Positions 1 to 12,275 of a DNA stretch of 64,000 nt are shown here, one piece after another. Every line of letters begins with the position of its first letter. Positions within the stretch are counted from its first letter, which is position 1. The DNA comes from Fallopia convolvulus (taxonomy: Eukaryota; Streptophyta; Magnoliopsida; Caryophyllales; Polygonaceae): positions 13,483,343-13,547,342 of the forward strand of contig OZ024723.1 in NCBI GenBank assembly GCA_964016875.1. Reading direction: 5' to 3'. The position numbers were made by a program, and so were the translations under genes. Below the pieces are notes generated by a model. The model was given only the letters and a program-made list of their open reading frames with translations. It was not told the origin of the DNA and made no database searches.

Positions 1-263
1 CTGACTAAGCTGTGGTACTCCACGTCTAGCTAAAGACGCTAAATTAAGCGCTTACGAGAGACAACCCGCTTTTTCTTTTGCTTTTTTCTTTTTCTTTTGT
101 TTCTTTTGGACTTTTTAAGTTTGAATTTCTTTTGATTTTCTTAGTTTAGAATAGGTAGGATTTTTGTTTTGGTTCTCCACTAACGTTTTGTAGGGACACG
201 AGAACGGCGGAAGAGACAGAGAGGGCTGAGATGCTCGAACAATAGGAAAAAGAAGGGCACTGG

Positions 264-938
264 ATGGTCGTCTCCGACCCATTTTGGGTCGTCACCGACC
301 ACTTCCAAGCAATTATGGTAAAATTTTCAAAAAATTGGAAATTGCAGGTAAGTCCCTCCACTTTTACCTCTTTTAACCCTACCCCCTCCCCTCTCTTTTT
401 CCCCCACACGGCCGACCTCCCCTTCCCTCAAAACTCCATAGCCTCCTCCGAGCCGGAATCACCACGGGCACATGCTGGGGTGGTCGGTGACGACCAACAG
501 GGGGTCGGTGCCGACCCACCAGTGGGCAACAATTTCCACAACCAGCCCGGTTTCGACCCTATGGACTTCACGATGGGACCTCATACTGATATGGTCCCTT
601 ACTACTCCCACCCCTATGGCTTTGATGGGTCCGGTGGCTCTCATTTTCAAAGACAAGGCACAAATCATACCGGTTCAAGTTCGGGTGGCGATTCCGATAT
701 CTATCGTCTCTCGGCTAAGATGGATGCCCTCATGCTCCACCAACACCAACTTTATGGGGCACTTAATCATCACCACAACCAATTTGTTGATCAAAAAGAG
801 CTTAAGGATTTCCGCATTGAGTACTATGAGGATCACAAGTTAGATGTCGCAAGATGGGATGCTCGAGTGGAATATAACAATTGGTTGGCGCAACAACTTT
901 TTCCACCGCCACCACCTCATCACCCTCCTCAAGAATGA
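264..938 (+). CDS. C-terminal-type ORF2 of element A (Athila-like, degenerate)
   Basis: A 224-codon ORF in the place where B1 and B2 carry the Athila-type ORF2. Its first residues come from two 21-bp palindromic units (V-V-S-D-P then V-V-T-D), and a second pair lies near residues 72-85. The rest is rich in His, Gln and Pro and ends in a proline/histidine tail (FPPPPPHH). B2 has a similar tail after its ORF2, reading FPPP in a shifted frame. The Athila core seen in B1 and B2 is absent, so this is either the C-terminal end alone or a shortened protein. A consensus-like splice donor (TTGCAG/GTAAGT) lies inside it near 350, so the true reading may involve splicing. No known domain was recognised. 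Confidence 0.4.
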   Translation: MVVSDPFWVVTDHFQAIMVKFSKNWKLQVSPSTFTSFNPTPSPLFFPHTADLPFPQNSIASSEPESPRAHAGVVGDDQQGVGADPPVGNNFHNQPGFDPMDFTMGPHTDMVPYYSHPYGFDGSGGSHFQRQGTNHTGSSSGGDSDIYRLSAKMDALMLHQHQLYGALNHHHNQFVDQKELKDFRIEYYEDHKLDVARWDARVEYNNWLAQQLFPPPPPHHPPQE

Positions 939-2446
939 TTCTCCTCCTTTGCCAACGCTTCAAAATGTGTCCAAGTTAGTTTCTCTTTCCTTTCTCTTTA
1001 CTTTCTTAATCAATGGGGACATTGATGTTTAAGTATGGGGTGGTTTGGGAGATTACTTGTTCGAGTCATGTGTTGTTTTGTGTTTTGATTGATGTGTTGT
1101 GTGTTTAGTTCTTGTTTTGAGTCTTTTTCTTTTTGATTTTAGATGGATAAATCCCCTATTGCTTAGATGTCCTAGGATGGAAATTGCTTGCATCATCATG
1201 TAAAACCTATGACATGCTTTAAAGAATTGCCTAAATCATGATCTTGATTTTTGAATTTTAAGCTTATAATGGACATTGAGCATGCATATTTCTAAGTGAA
1301 AGCAATCCAACAAAAATTGAACCTAAGTGAGATATATTTTGGCCTATAAAGGATGTGCATTTTTTACTCCTTTCTCTTTCATGTGTGAATTACTCTTCCA
1401 AATGCAATATACCAATTGACAATGGCATGGTTATTTTAAACTTGAGACCAACGAAGATATGCTCATTACTTGATTGAATCAAATGATTTTGAACTCATTT
1501 TATAAGCCTATTATATTCCTTTTCCTACCTATACATGATCCCTCTGTTTGTAGCCCTTTGTTTTGAGCTTAAAGCCTATTTCAAGCTCCACAAAAAAATT
1601 CCCTAGCCATGATAAGCTTGACCCTTTGATCCGGGAATTAGGACTTAGAAGAAGTCGATGAAGAATGTTATGGAGTAATTAGGTGAAAACAAAGTGATTG
1701 TGAAGGGTGGATAAGGAATGTTGTCTTAGGAAAGTGCAAGTATAAATGTTTTTTGGGCTTGAAGTGCGTGTATGTAGGTTGTAACCGACCCAAAGAGGGT
1801 CGGTGCCGACCCCCCACACAAAAAAAAAGAGAAATAAACGGGGAAAGTCAAATGATAAGTACTAGAGTCCAAAGCCTTCAAAGAATAGAGGAAAGACAAT
1901 GATAATAGGTGAAAGGGGTAGTGCATTGTAAAGTTTTAAGTGTTGGTGGTTGAAGAAGGGGAAGAATGTTGGTTAAGTGATGTGTAGTCTAGGAGTCTTG
2001 ATTCTCGGATTATAAAGCACCACAAGGCCAAATATTTCCACACCCTTTGAATTACCAAGCCCCATTACAACCCGGCCGAATGGAGACTTCTTTGAAGTTT
2101 TCATTGAGCCACTCGAGTTCATTTGATGATTTGACTTGTTTTGACTTCTTCGGTGGAGAGTTTGCTTATATAAGTTCCATTGACTATGCGGTTTTGTGTT
2201 TGAAATTTGAGTCGAGTGATCATTGCTATAGTGTAAACACTTTGAGAGTTGAGTGAAACACATTCCTTGGTGAGGTTGGATTGTGATTGCTTAGGATGTT
2301 CATGTGTGCTAGGATGTGGAAATTGTTTGCTCAATGCTCTACTTGTGCTTCTTTCTCTATAAAGGTGATTCTTGAGTTTTGTTGATTGGTATTGATGCAT
2401 GTTAAGTGATTGCTTGAGGACAAGCAAGTTTAAGTATGGGGTATTT
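939..2446 (+). other. Non-coding internal region of element A
   Basis: About 1.5 kb without a convincing gene. It holds a copy of the motif AAGTATGGGGT at 1031-1041 that resembles the terminal polypurine tract, and one pair of the 21-bp palindromic units near 1777-1818. Short ORFs here look like chance. Confidence 0.6.
2430..2446 (+). other. Polypurine-like tract of element A
   Basis: The stretch taagtatggggtatttt lies directly before the TG that opens the 3' LTR. The same sequence, read on the minus strand, sits next to the 3' LTR of B2 at 38529-38545. This is the place where plus-strand DNA priming occurs in LTR elements. Confidence 0.6.
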
Positions 2447-3953
2447 TGATGTCGCACTTTTTAGTCGGGTTTTATGGGTAGTTTTCTAGCTAGGATTGAG
2501 TCTTTTCTAAGTTTATTGTGTTGTCTTGAGTCATTTGTGTAGGTTTTCATATTATCTTAAGATATGGAGTCTACATAAGTTTGTTTGATATTTTGTAGGT
2601 ATTTGAAGCGTTGAAGAGGAGATGTTTAGGTTTTTCAAGCTTTCTAGGAGGTGATGTTCAAGCGATCTTATGGTGATGTTGATAAGAAGAGTGAGAGTCG
2701 TTGCATTTGAAGGTTTGAAGATTCCGAGTTGAAGATTTCAAGATCAAGGTGCTTATGAAGGAGCTAAAGGAAGTCTTAGAAGGCCAAGAGCGATTAAAGA
2801 AGAAATATTGAAGAAGAACCAAGCTTTAGAGCAAGTTTCGGGCAATGAAATGAAGAAACCAAGTGCTGCCAATGGTCGGAGACGATCCCCATATGGTCGG
2901 TGACGACTCAATCCGTGTGTGGCGGATTTGTTTCTTGCGTTTTAAGCTAGGATTAGTAAATGTTTTATTTATGGGCCTTTTTAAGATAGAATTTAGTTTC
3001 CTTATAGGTATATTTTCCACTACTATATAAGGATTGCTAGGGTTTTATTTTTGGGGAGGCTTTTAGGGGGATTCCAAGGGGGACGTTGGAGACGTTATTT
3101 GTGGAAGACGGAATGAGTTGCAAGTTGATTTCTAGGTTATCTTATTCCAAGCTCTTGGACAATTTTAGAGAGACTTGGAGGTTTGCTTGAGATTGTAAGT
3201 TTTCTTTTAATTGAAGTTTGTTTGGATTCGAATCATGTCTTCTCTTTCGTATATGATTATTGATTGTTCCATGGATCATGAGTAGTCTATTTTCTAGGGT
3301 TGGGGTGAAACCCGACGAGTTGTGCATGATTAAAGCATGAATCTTTGATTGATTAACCCTTTTGAATCTCTATCCTTTGTCTACTTGTTTTCTATCAATT
3401 CCTTGATGAAAGTTGAGGCATGTTCGAGTTTATGATTGAATTGAAAGATTGAATTGTGAATTTGGATAATACTTGGTTGCAAACGAAAGTTGAAACTCTT
3501 AGGAAACAAGTAGGGTTGCAAGTTTAGATCTTTATGAAAGTTTAGATTTTTACTTGATTATTCATGACGAAAGTCATTCATGAGATTGTATGGGATGATT
3601 TTGATTTATGTTTGCATGCATAGCTTGTTGTGGTGAATCCTTTTCTCTAGATCTCTTTTAATTTGGTTTTCGAAGTTTTCTAGTTACCCGGATAGGTCGG
3701 TTACGACCACTTTCAGGTTGGGGCCGAGCTCCTAGTTCCCTTAGTTTTTCTCCTGCGTTTGTGTTGAGTGGTTGGTCGGTTACGACCTGTTGTGGGTCGG
3801 TGTCGAGCGTTTGATTGTGTGTTTTGCTTTGCTTTGTTCTCTTTTATTAGGAGTAGTAGCTAGACGTAGATTCTTCTATCTCCTGTGGACGAACCTGACC
3901 TCCCTGTACTCAGCGGGGTCTTGATCTATAAATTTATTTGCTTGTTAGGATCA
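2447..3953 (+). repeat. 3' LTR of element A
   Basis: It begins TGATGTCGCAC and ends TTAGGATCA, so it has TG...CA ends. It aligns in plan with the LTRs of B1, B2 and C: the end carries the shared segment around 3910-3940 (cagcggggtcttgat, then ataaatttattt), which is found in reverse complement at the start of the other LTRs. Three pairs of the 21-bp units lie inside, near 2874, 3691 and 3772, here in the variant GGTCGGTnACGACC. Confidence 0.8.
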
Positions 3954-3966
3954 AGGTAAAACCCTT

Positions 3967-5064
3967 TCAATAGTCATCATCCTCGATATCGAGCTCCTCC
4001 ATGGATGCCTCCGTGTCTGCCTCCGTAGCAGCGTCATCTTCATCCATTGCTTCTCCTTCTCTCTCGAACCTCATCATACACTCTCTCAATGACGGCTCAT
4101 CTTGTGGCTTCTTTTTCAACGGGAATGCATGACCCGTCCAAGACTTGTACCAATTTGGCACATAAAGCAATTCAAACTTTAACCGATCAAGCAATACATC
4201 TTGGCCAAGTACTTTGGTGGCGTGCCCTCTCTCAGTTCTCACAAAAATGTCGGAAACAAACCAATAATTCTTGTCGAGCTTTTGGGCATGGTTCGACGTA
4301 TAGAGTGTGAGATCGACGCCGAGTTTTGCCGCCAGTAGACTCACCAGATTCCCGAACCACACTTATTTTGACTTGATCCTGTGCTTCTCAATATATTGCA
4401 ACCATTCATACCCCAAGTTTAACGGGGCGGGATCCTCAAAAAGTATAGTATGGAGGCATGCAACTTTCGTCCGTGTCGGCCTTGATAACTCTCTCTTAGG
4501 CCAAAATGTGGCACCCAAGACTTGGAGAATGATGCGGAAGATGGGGTTGATGATGCTTGCCCCGGAAAGTGCTGCGGCGGAAGGTTCAACTTCCCCGAAA
4601 ATGTAACTCAAAGTTTTGGTAACCTTGTAGTCTTTGAGCTTGTAGTTCCTAGAATCGTGAGGAAGCTTGAGATATGCATTAAATTCAGCCATTGTGCATT
4701 CATGATTGACATTGCCTAGCCGGAATCTTATCCTTCCCACCGAAGTCTTGGTTTTGAAGCTTGTCTCTAGAGTGGCCAAGAACTGGGCGGTGAGAGCCGG
4801 GTAATGTGGTATCTCTTCTTTCTTCAACAGTTGAGGCACTCCGAGAATGGAAAAAGCGTGCTTGACATCCTCATATATCCCCATTGACTTAGCGCTTGAC
4901 TTCGAGGACCACCTAGTGTAGTGGTCCTTTTCAAGAATGGCGTCGAAGAGGTTAGCTTGTGCTTGGGTAGCCAATATGACATTGTCCATGCGTGGAGGGG
5001 ATGGGGACCGTTGAGTCCTCTTCTTCTTTCCGGCTCTTGTGTTAGCTCTGCTAGTGCTTGCCAT
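3967..5064 (-). pseudogene. Athila-type ORF2 (ATHILA ORF-1-like), one internal stop
   Basis: Reads as one protein of about 365 residues from the ATG at 5064 to the stop at 3967, interrupted by one TAA near 4363-4365 where B2 has a GAA codon. Features are a basic start (GKKKRTQRS), the block LDKDHYTRW-like near residue 45, a central region ending in SGASIINPIFRIIL and ATFWPKREL, and an acidic tail (EELDIEDDDY). I recognise it as the Athila family ORF that occupies the env position; its biochemical role is not established. A pyrimidine-rich stretch ending in ttttgtag lies just before the ATG in both B1 and B2 and could be a splice acceptor making a subgenomic mRNA. Confidence 0.7.
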
Positions 5065-6273
5065 ATGTACCTACAAAAACCATGAATGTCCAAGATAAGA
5101 TCCACACAAACCAAAAAAAAGGAAACCCCATACTTACTCTCGGAAGAGCTCTCGACTTTCCTCGTTAACGAACCAATTGGGTCGTTAACGAGGTATCTGG
5201 GTTCATTGTGAAACTGAGCATTTTACAGGGTCGTTAACGATCTTGGGAAGGTCGTTAACGGGCCTGGGAGAGAATCATTTACAGTCTATTCCGAGTTCTA
5301 AACACCAAATACTTCCAAACAATCAAGCATGAATCAAACATAATCTCACATAAAACACACAATCAAGCACATGCAACCCCATACTTACTCGATTACCCTA
5401 TCCAAATATGCCAAAAATTGCCAAAACTCATGGTGAAGTTTAATCAATTCAAGGACAAGTTAATTCATGCTTTCTCATCAAAATTTCAATGCATACTAAG
5501 CAAGAATAACCGAATACAAATCAAAATCAATCGCCATTCGTAAAAGCAATAGAATCATCATGCAATTTAGACATGCAAACCAATCACTAAATCAAGATCA
5601 AGATACGAAATTTATATCCTAAAAATCATGAATCTTGCAAAAAGAGAGTTAGGGTTTAGAATTCATATCATTGATTCGAAGAATTGAAGAACAAAGATTG
5701 AATTTGGGGAGGGTAACGAGGCTTGTGATGCGCTGCTAACGAACTCAAGAGAGGATGAGGCTCGTTATCGAGGTGCGGTTTTGAGGTTAGGGGCAGTGGT
5801 GCTCCGGTCGATGGTGGGTAGAGAGAAATCGGTGGGATTGGTTTGAAGATTTGAGGATTTGGCTTGAGATTTGGGTGTGGGATTGGGAGTTTTTGAGAGA
5901 TTTAAATAGGAAGGGGCAAGAGGAAGAGGAAGAGGCGGTGTGGGAGGTATAAGATAGAAGATAGATTAGGTTAGAAATCTTACCTCACCCACGTCTGCCT
6001 ATTCTGGTCTCGACATGGGTCGTTAATGACCCTGGGGAGGAGTCGTTAACGAGCCTGTGCGACTTGTTTTTCAGCGTTGTTCCGAGCCTAACTTCCTATA
6101 CCATGTTAGTTTCGAACAATTCTATCTTGCTAACTTCTAAACTACTAAAACTCAAAAGAAAGCTAAGAAAAAAAATCTAAAAAGAAAAGAAAACTAAACT
6201 AAAACTAAAAACCGGGTTGCCTCTCGTAAGCGCTATTTTTAACGTCGTTAGCCCGACGAACTTACCTCATAGA
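5065..6273 (-). other. Spacer between protease and ORF2 of B1
   Basis: No gene seen. The spacer holds at least eight copies of the palindromic unit (around 5165, 5190, 5229, 5252, 5717, 5760, 6018 and 6041), spaced 21 bp within pairs. Two AAGTATGGGGT motifs (minus strand, near 5126-5136 and 5376-5386) repeat the sequence of the polypurine tract. Full autonomous Athila elements have the polymerase genes here; this family has only this spacer. Confidence 0.6.
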
Positions 6274-7863
6274 TCAAGGTGGTTCCTTTTCAGCTATGTT
6301 GGGGTTTTGAGAGACCCCATATTTAGCTTTGTAGGCATTATTAGCTCGTCCCACCAAATTTGGTCCTTTATCTTCTAGCAATATGCTCGGTATTCCTACA
6401 CAAGGTTTAGGTAAATCCGAAAACCAAGGTGGTTTCGATTCCTCTATAACATAGATAGTGGGGTACGGTGTTGGAATAGAATATAAGGAAGGATCGTGGC
6501 CAGTAATAGTGAATCCATGGTTAGAATACTCACCTTGATCCATTGGTAATGATGTGGGCACCGAGGTTGTCGAGGTTGTTAACGATCCATCAAGTGCAAA
6601 CCCTCGTTCGGTGTCGTGCCATAACGAGCTCCCTCCCTCATATTTTTGCATGAAAGGCTCGGTTTTGGGCCAGGGAGGGTCGGTAGAAATCCCGGTTGTA
6701 CTCTTGTACTCCTTATTTATTGGAAGAGAGTCTTTAGACTCAGCATTGTCGAGCTCTGGCTGGGACAACTCGATTTGTGCGGCAGCAGTTGGGTCGTTGG
6801 CATTTTGGTCGAGGCTGAATTCTACAAGCTGCTCTCCTATATCGAAGGTGAGGATTCCTTTCCGCACGTCGACTCTAGCGCCTGCTGTAGGGAGGAATGG
6901 CCTGCCTAGAATGATGGGGACTAGAGGATCTTCAGGCATGTCGAGGACGATAAAGTCATTTGGAATGAAGAGTTTCCCCACTTGAATGGGATAATCATCA
7001 ACGACTCATGTGGCCTTCACACTTGATCCGTCCTCCATATACAGTCTCATGTCCACAAGTTCTAGAGGTCCCATGTTAGCTTTTGACCAGATTAATAGGG
7101 GGAGTAAAGTGGCACTGACTCCCAAATCACATAGAGCCTTGAATCGGTGGTCGCCTATGCCAATTGTTATAGCAAATCTCCCTAGGTCGCCTAGTTTCTC
7201 TAGAAGAGTAATAGATCGGACCTCATCTTGAAGCTTTGTAATGGATCGTTTCCTGCTAAGAATATCTTTCAAAAACTTTGTGTAAGCCGACATTGCGCTT
7301 AGGGCCTCAGCGAATGGTATAGATATATTTAAGCCCTGGAGAATTTTAACGAAACGCTTAAACTTGCCTTCAGTGGAGTGCTCAGACTTCTTAGTAGGAA
7401 AGGGAAGAGATTTCCCCAATCTCGGAGCCAAAGCGAGCTTGAGAGGTGATGCTACCGGATCGACATTAGGGTCGATTGGTGCGTTCGAAGGGTCGGTACC
7501 GACCCTGGTGGGGTCGGTAACGATCCTGGGATCAAGAGAGAAGCTAGGAGTAGAGAACTTACCTGGATTGGGGTCGTTAACGACCCTGGTAGCATCGTTA
7601 CCGAGTTGTTCAGGCTTGGTAACGACCCTCTTCGGTTCGTTATCGACTTGGGTCGTGGCGTCCTCGTCAGATTTGGGGCTCTTCTCCTTAGCTTGGGCAC
7701 GCTTCGGTAGAGTCTTTCCGCTCCTAAGGTGCACCACCGCTATTTGTCCTCTAGGGTTCTCCTCGGGATGGCCCGGGAGTTGCCCTTGCGGTCTTGGAAT
7801 CTGTGCGGCCAGGTTCCCTAGCTGTGAGTCGACATTCTTCTTCACACATCGAACTCTCCCCAT
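6274..7863 (-). pseudogene. Retroelement aspartic protease region of B1 with gag-protease linker
   Basis: Encodes the linker after gag and the aspartic protease. The catalytic block reads ALCDLGVSATLLPL in the Athila style, with DLG in place of DTG or DSG, and a second block reads VPIILGRPFL followed by ARVDVRKGILTF. The protease ORF is cut by one stop near 7003-7005 (TGA for an Arg codon). The linker at 7480-7660 contains a series of V-V-N/T-D-P repeats seven residues apart, encoded by the 21-bp units. The ORF ends KEPP then TGA, the same place as in B2, so this end is natural for the family. A one-base deletion near 7845 breaks the join with gag. Confidence 0.8.
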
Positions 7864-9188
7864 CTTTTCATTTGGTTATTAAGGTTGGCTTGAACTCCAA
7901 TAATGCCCTCTTATAAACCTTGTATCCAGGATGGTGGTTCTTGGTAGCCTGGAGGTTGATATGGCGCAGGTCGTCTATTTGGTGGAGGGGTTGTATAGTT
8001 TGGATTCGGATTTTGATTGCCCCATGCCGGATAGTTGTTTAGTCTGTCAAAGTTATTAGACTGGTTCCTGTATGGACCTCTCATGTAATTCATCTCAGCG
8101 TAAGTCTCGGCGGCTCTTACCTGCTCGATGTTAGTGCAAGCAGAAGTACTATGGGCAGAATAGCCACATTCTTGACAAGGATGAGAGGTTTTCAAAAAAC
8201 TTACCTATTTCTTGAGGCGGATGATCTCATCTTGTAGAAATTGATGTTTGACATCAGGATCAACTTCGTCCTTTTTAGGCACGTAGAGACGCTTCTAGGG
8301 CTGGGGTGATTGTTGGGTACCATACATGGCATCGTAGTTAGACAGCTTGTCCAGTAATTCCCATGCAGTTGTGGGATCCATCTCTATAAACCCGCACGCA
8401 GTATGTGTGTTGATGCGGTTCTTCGTTTCTGCATTGATCCCCTGGAAAAAGATTTCTTGGAGTACATATAAAGGTTGCCCATGAGCAGGGCACTATCTGA
8501 GCATCTCTTTAAACATTTCCCATGTCTCTACAAAGGTCTCGTTAGGCAGCTGGTGTTAGCAGGTGATGCATTTTCTCAACTCCGTTGTCTTGGCAGAAGG
8601 GAAAAACTTTGTAAGAAATTGATCATACAAAGCCTTCCAAGTCCTGATAGACTTAGGAGGTAAGCTTTCCAACCAGCTCAGGGTCTTTCCAGTAAGAGGC
8701 CACCTGAAAGCTTTTAAAAGAACATATTCAAGTGAGACACCTTCAGCAGCTATAGTGTCACATAAATCAAGAAAGTTCCTAATATGTTCCATAGGGAACT
8801 CAATAGGTTTCCCTTCAAACTGAGCCCTTTTTATCAAGGATATGAATTGAGATTTATTCTCAAATGTCTTCTCTATCTATGGAAGCACAATTGTAGACTC
8901 TGGCACCCTCAGTTCTGGATGCATATATTGCTTGTCATTCCTCGGATAGGCATTCAACTCTTCTCGTAATCGAGCACTGTTCGCTCGTTCACGTTCATCG
9001 GTGGCAGCAACGGTATCACGATCAGCTTGTAACGCCTCCATCTGCCTCTGGAGGGCTTCCATCTATCGAGCCATTTCTTCAGGTGTAGCCATGGCCTGGT
9101 TTTCTCTCCGTCTACGGTGCAAGGTGCGTTCAGGATCAGAATAATAACTGGTGTTATCAAATTCGAGCCTGCGACGTCCTGCTGGCAT
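7842..9188 (-). pseudogene. Gag of B1, broken
   Basis: Homologous along its whole length to the intact 472-residue gag of B2. It starts MPAGRRRLEF at 9188 and keeps the retrotransposon gag core (FRWPLTGKTLSWLESLP) and a CX2CX4HX4C zinc knuckle (CQECGYSAHSTSAC). At least seven in-frame stops interrupt it. Most replace Gln codons (CAG or CAA to TAG or TAA), one a GAG and one a Tyr codon. A one-base deletion after GEFDV shifts the frame into the protease ORF. It cannot make a full gag protein. Confidence 0.85.
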
Positions 9189-9269
9189 ACTCTTAGAAAA
9201 TAGAATTAAAAACAAAAATGGGGTCGGGCTATTCCCAGACCCACAGATAAAAAAACAAACATTGTTACT

Positions 9270-9287
9270 TCCCCGACAACGGCGCCA
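9270..9287 (-). other. Primer binding site of B1 (tRNA-Asp)
   Basis: The plus strand reads tccccgacaacggcgcca, which matches the 3' end of plant tRNA-Asp (TCCCCGGCAACGGCGCCA) at 17 of 18 bases, three bases from the LTR. This gives the orientation of the element and is typical of Athila-type elements. Confidence 0.85.
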
Positions 9288-9290
9288 ATT

Positions 9291-10149
9291 TGTTGATAGG
9301 GATTTACTTAACAACAAATAAAATTTGTAGTCAAGACCCCGCTGAGTATAGCAGAGTCAGGATCGTCCACGGGAAGCAAGGTTGTTTGTCTATCAACTAC
9401 AAAAACAAGAAAACAAAGCAAAACAAGCAAAAACAGCTACGACCAACCTCGTTAACGACCTTGTCAGAATCGTTAACGAACCTGGAAATCTACGAACACA
9501 GAACAACTAACGACTCAAACGTAGGTTCGGTACCAAGGGTGTGTTAACACGGTAACGAATGGTTCGAAAGCAAAACTAAGCAAATTCAATAAATAGAAAG
9601 ATCTAGGACAAGGGTTATCACGACATAGCTATGCATATAAACTCATATGAGGATAAAGATCATGTCTTTGAGGATAAATTCATCAACTTTCGCCAACTAA
9701 CAAGCAAATCAATCAATTTTCATAAATCAATTTACTTTATTACTTGTTTTGAATCCAAAGCTCGAAACTTTCGTTATCGAACAATATCAACTTTCAAGTT
9801 CACAACTTTCTCTTTCGATCAAGTTAAAAACTCAAATTACTTTGACTCTCGTCTAAGCATAAGCACAACAAGCAATTCAATAGATAAAAGGCAATCAAAA
9901 CATCAACATACTCATTCAAACATGCTCAACTATGCCGGGTTTCAACCTTGACCCTAGATAAGAAGACTACGCACTTTTCATTGAAATAAGCAAACAACTT
10001 TAATTAAAGAAGACATTGACAGCAAAACTAAACTTACTTGAAATTGAAAATATAATCGTCTTACAAACTCGTGGAATCCGAAAACACTAAGAACACCGAG
10101 CAAGAACCGATCACCGTCCCAAACTCTCTCGATCGATCGACTTCAGGTT

Positions 10150-10200
<51 letters not shown>

Positions 10201-10781
10201 ACTTCTCCTAGGTCTCGTCTATCTCCCCCCTTTCCTAGGCCTAGAACAAGGGTATTTATACTAAGAAACTATCTAATAAAAAAACTAAAAGATAAAAACT
10301 TACCCTACTTAAAAGATAACAAGATAAAAGATATAAAAACTGAAAGTCGGTTGCGCCTCTACCGACACGGGTCCCTCGTTAACGACCTGTACAGGGTTGG
10401 TAGACTCTGCTGAATCCCTTACAAAAACTATCTTTATAGCCTCGTTAACGACCTTCACAGGGTCGTTACCGAGCATCTATTTTGGCTTCTCTTGAACTCT
10501 TCTTTGGCTTTAACTTGGATTTTAACTTGATCTTCTCATGCAATCTTCTTCCTTATCTTCCATGCATTCCAACTTCCACCACAAGACTTCAACTCAGCTC
10601 GAAAAGTGCTCCCTTCCCTCTCTTAAACCTATAAAAAGACACAAAACGGAGTAGTATCCATACTTTTCACAAAATATGCAAACACATCCAAAAACACACA
10701 AAACTAACTCTAAAACCAACTAAAACTAAACTAAACAACCTAAGAAAGACATCTAAAACTAGATCAAAAATACAAACATCA
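9291..10781 (-). repeat. 5' LTR of B1
   Basis: Plus-strand ends are TGTTGATAGGG and ACAAACATCA (TG...CA), 1491 bp. It is similar in layout to the LTRs of B2 and C, with palindromic units near 9447, 9469, 10373 and 10441. A CT microsatellite lies inside. The flank after it begins gctcg; the partner target duplication would be outside the window. Confidence 0.85.
10153..10199 (+). repeat. (CT)n microsatellite in the B1 LTR
   Basis: An uninterrupted CT run of 47 bases. The other LTRs of this family show only short TCTCTC stretches at this place, so the run expanded in this copy. Confidence 0.95.
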
Positions 10782-11127
10782 GCTCGCGATTAGCTCCCGC
10801 AAGAATAGACGGATCTCTTGGACATTAGTTGCGTGCTTGCGGATTACCTGTTTATGTGCCATAGAAACCCTTGCACAGATTGTTTTTCTTGTTTGAAGAT
10901 GGAAGTAAAGGTTGTATGATGGATGTTCTGATGGAAGAGAATTGGTGGTTTTATACACAATAATGGAAGAGAAGTGGTGGGACGTGATGAAATATTTGGC
11001 GGGCATAAGAGGCACCAACACAAGATATTTAAAAGATAACTTCCAACATTGATGGCAATTTCTGATTTTTTTTCCGAATCATGTGAAATCGTGATCGGAA
11101 GGCGATATGTTATGAACCGAAATTGGA
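10782..11127. other. Flank between B1 and the foldback element
   Basis: About 350 bases with no supported gene. A minus-strand ORF of 80 codons covers most of it, but it has no recognised domain and no homologue that I can name. Confidence 0.4.
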
Positions 11128-11740
11128 TACATATCATGCCATACTGGATTTTTCAGGATTTTGTAACAGAATACTTACGCTTCATGAAGCGCAAAGCTTA
11201 ACACAAACCGATGTCCGAGATTGTAAAGTGCCTTGCGCATCATGAAGAGGACGCTTCATGAAGCGCAAGGAATATGACGAATAAAAAGGGTGGCTTTCGC
11301 TCGCCCCCGTTCCAAACTCTAGACCAAATCCTCAAGCGCGTGTACCTGGACCAACCCCGTTTCGAAATCTAGACCAAATCCTCAAGCGCGTGTACTTGGA
11401 CCAAATGTCCCGCATTGGCTATTGATATATATAGGAAATAATTTTCTTTTCAACTACATCAGGTCCGAGGCGGTTTGGTCCGGAATTGAACTAAACCGAC
11501 TAGTTCACCTAGTTTTAGGGTTCAAATAACAAAATTATAACCGGTTCCTAAGAGATTTAACTTGATATAATTTTTTGGATATATAATATATGATGTTATG
11601 TATATTTTAATAAGTGAACCCTTACTAATTATATTACGCCTTTTATAAAATCGAATCGGCCTCAAAAGAAAGTGGAAAAATATAAAAGGGTCCGGTTCTT
11701 GAAATTTCATGTTACAAGGGTTATTACCATGGTTTAGGGT

Positions 11741-11840
11741 ATGGTTAGGTTTTAGGGTTAGGGTTAGGGTAGGGACAAGGTTTAGGGTTAGGGTTTAGGG
11801 TTTAGGGTTTAGGGTTTAGGGTTTAGGGTTTAGGGTTTAT
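11741..11840 (+). repeat. Interstitial telomere-like repeats (TTTAGGG)n
   Basis: About eight consecutive TTTAGGG units, the last seven perfect, with degenerate copies on each side. This is the plant telomere sequence at an internal position, within the left arm of the foldback. Confidence 0.9.
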
Positions 11841-12275
11841 GTGTTATGGTTAGTGTTTAGAGTTTAGTGTAATGGGTTAAGTTGTTTATTATGAACATGG
11901 TTTACCGTTAAGGGTTATGTGTATTAGGTTTAGTTTTTTTTATGAACATGGTTTAGGGTTAAAGGTTATGTGTATTGCGGTTTTTGATATTATGAAGATG
12001 GATTATTAACATCCTTAAAAGTATTACACTCATAAACAATAGTACTCATCTTATAAACCATTTGGTGCATTTAACACCCTAAACATTAATAACATAGAAT
12101 AATATCAATACATGAATATAATCCAATAAACCATAATCCCTAAACCACTAAAACATAAACCCTAAACACTAAACCACTAACCCTAAAAACTAATACCTAA
12201 TAACTAAAAGGCCTTATGCTTCATGACGCGCAAGGCCAATTGGTTGGAAAACGTCTTGCGCTTCATGAGGCGTAA

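Larger units (their letters stand above)
1..3953 (+). mobile_element. Athila-like LTR retrotransposon A, 3' part
   Basis: This is the 3' part of a Ty3/gypsy Athila-like element on the plus strand; its 5' part lies left of the window. The first 80 bases, with the stretch gcgcttacgagag, match the segment just after the protease ORF in the minus-strand elements B1 and B2. They are followed by a short ORF, about 1.5 kb of non-coding internal sequence, a polypurine-like tract and a 1507-bp 3' LTR. No reverse transcriptase, RNase H or integrase is seen. The sequence after 3953 is internal sequence of B1 in the opposite orientation, so A probably inserted into B1. The target duplication cannot be tested because the 5' end is missing. 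Confidence 0.8.
3954..10781 (-). mobile_element. Athila-like LTR retrotransposon B1, interrupted
   Basis: A minus-strand copy of the same family as B2. Read 5' to 3' on the minus strand it has a 5' LTR (10781-9291), a tRNA-Asp primer site, gag, protease, a spacer of about 1.2 kb and the Athila-type ORF2. Its 3' end, with the 3' LTR, must lie left of element A outside the window. There is no polymerase region between protease and ORF2, and B2 lacks it too. The coding regions carry many in-frame stops and a frameshift, so the copy is dead and older than B2. Confidence 0.85.

Noticed and set aside
10779..11137. Overlapping minus-strand ORFs next to the B1 LTR
   Set aside because: They partly overlap the LTR end, and no family could be recognised.
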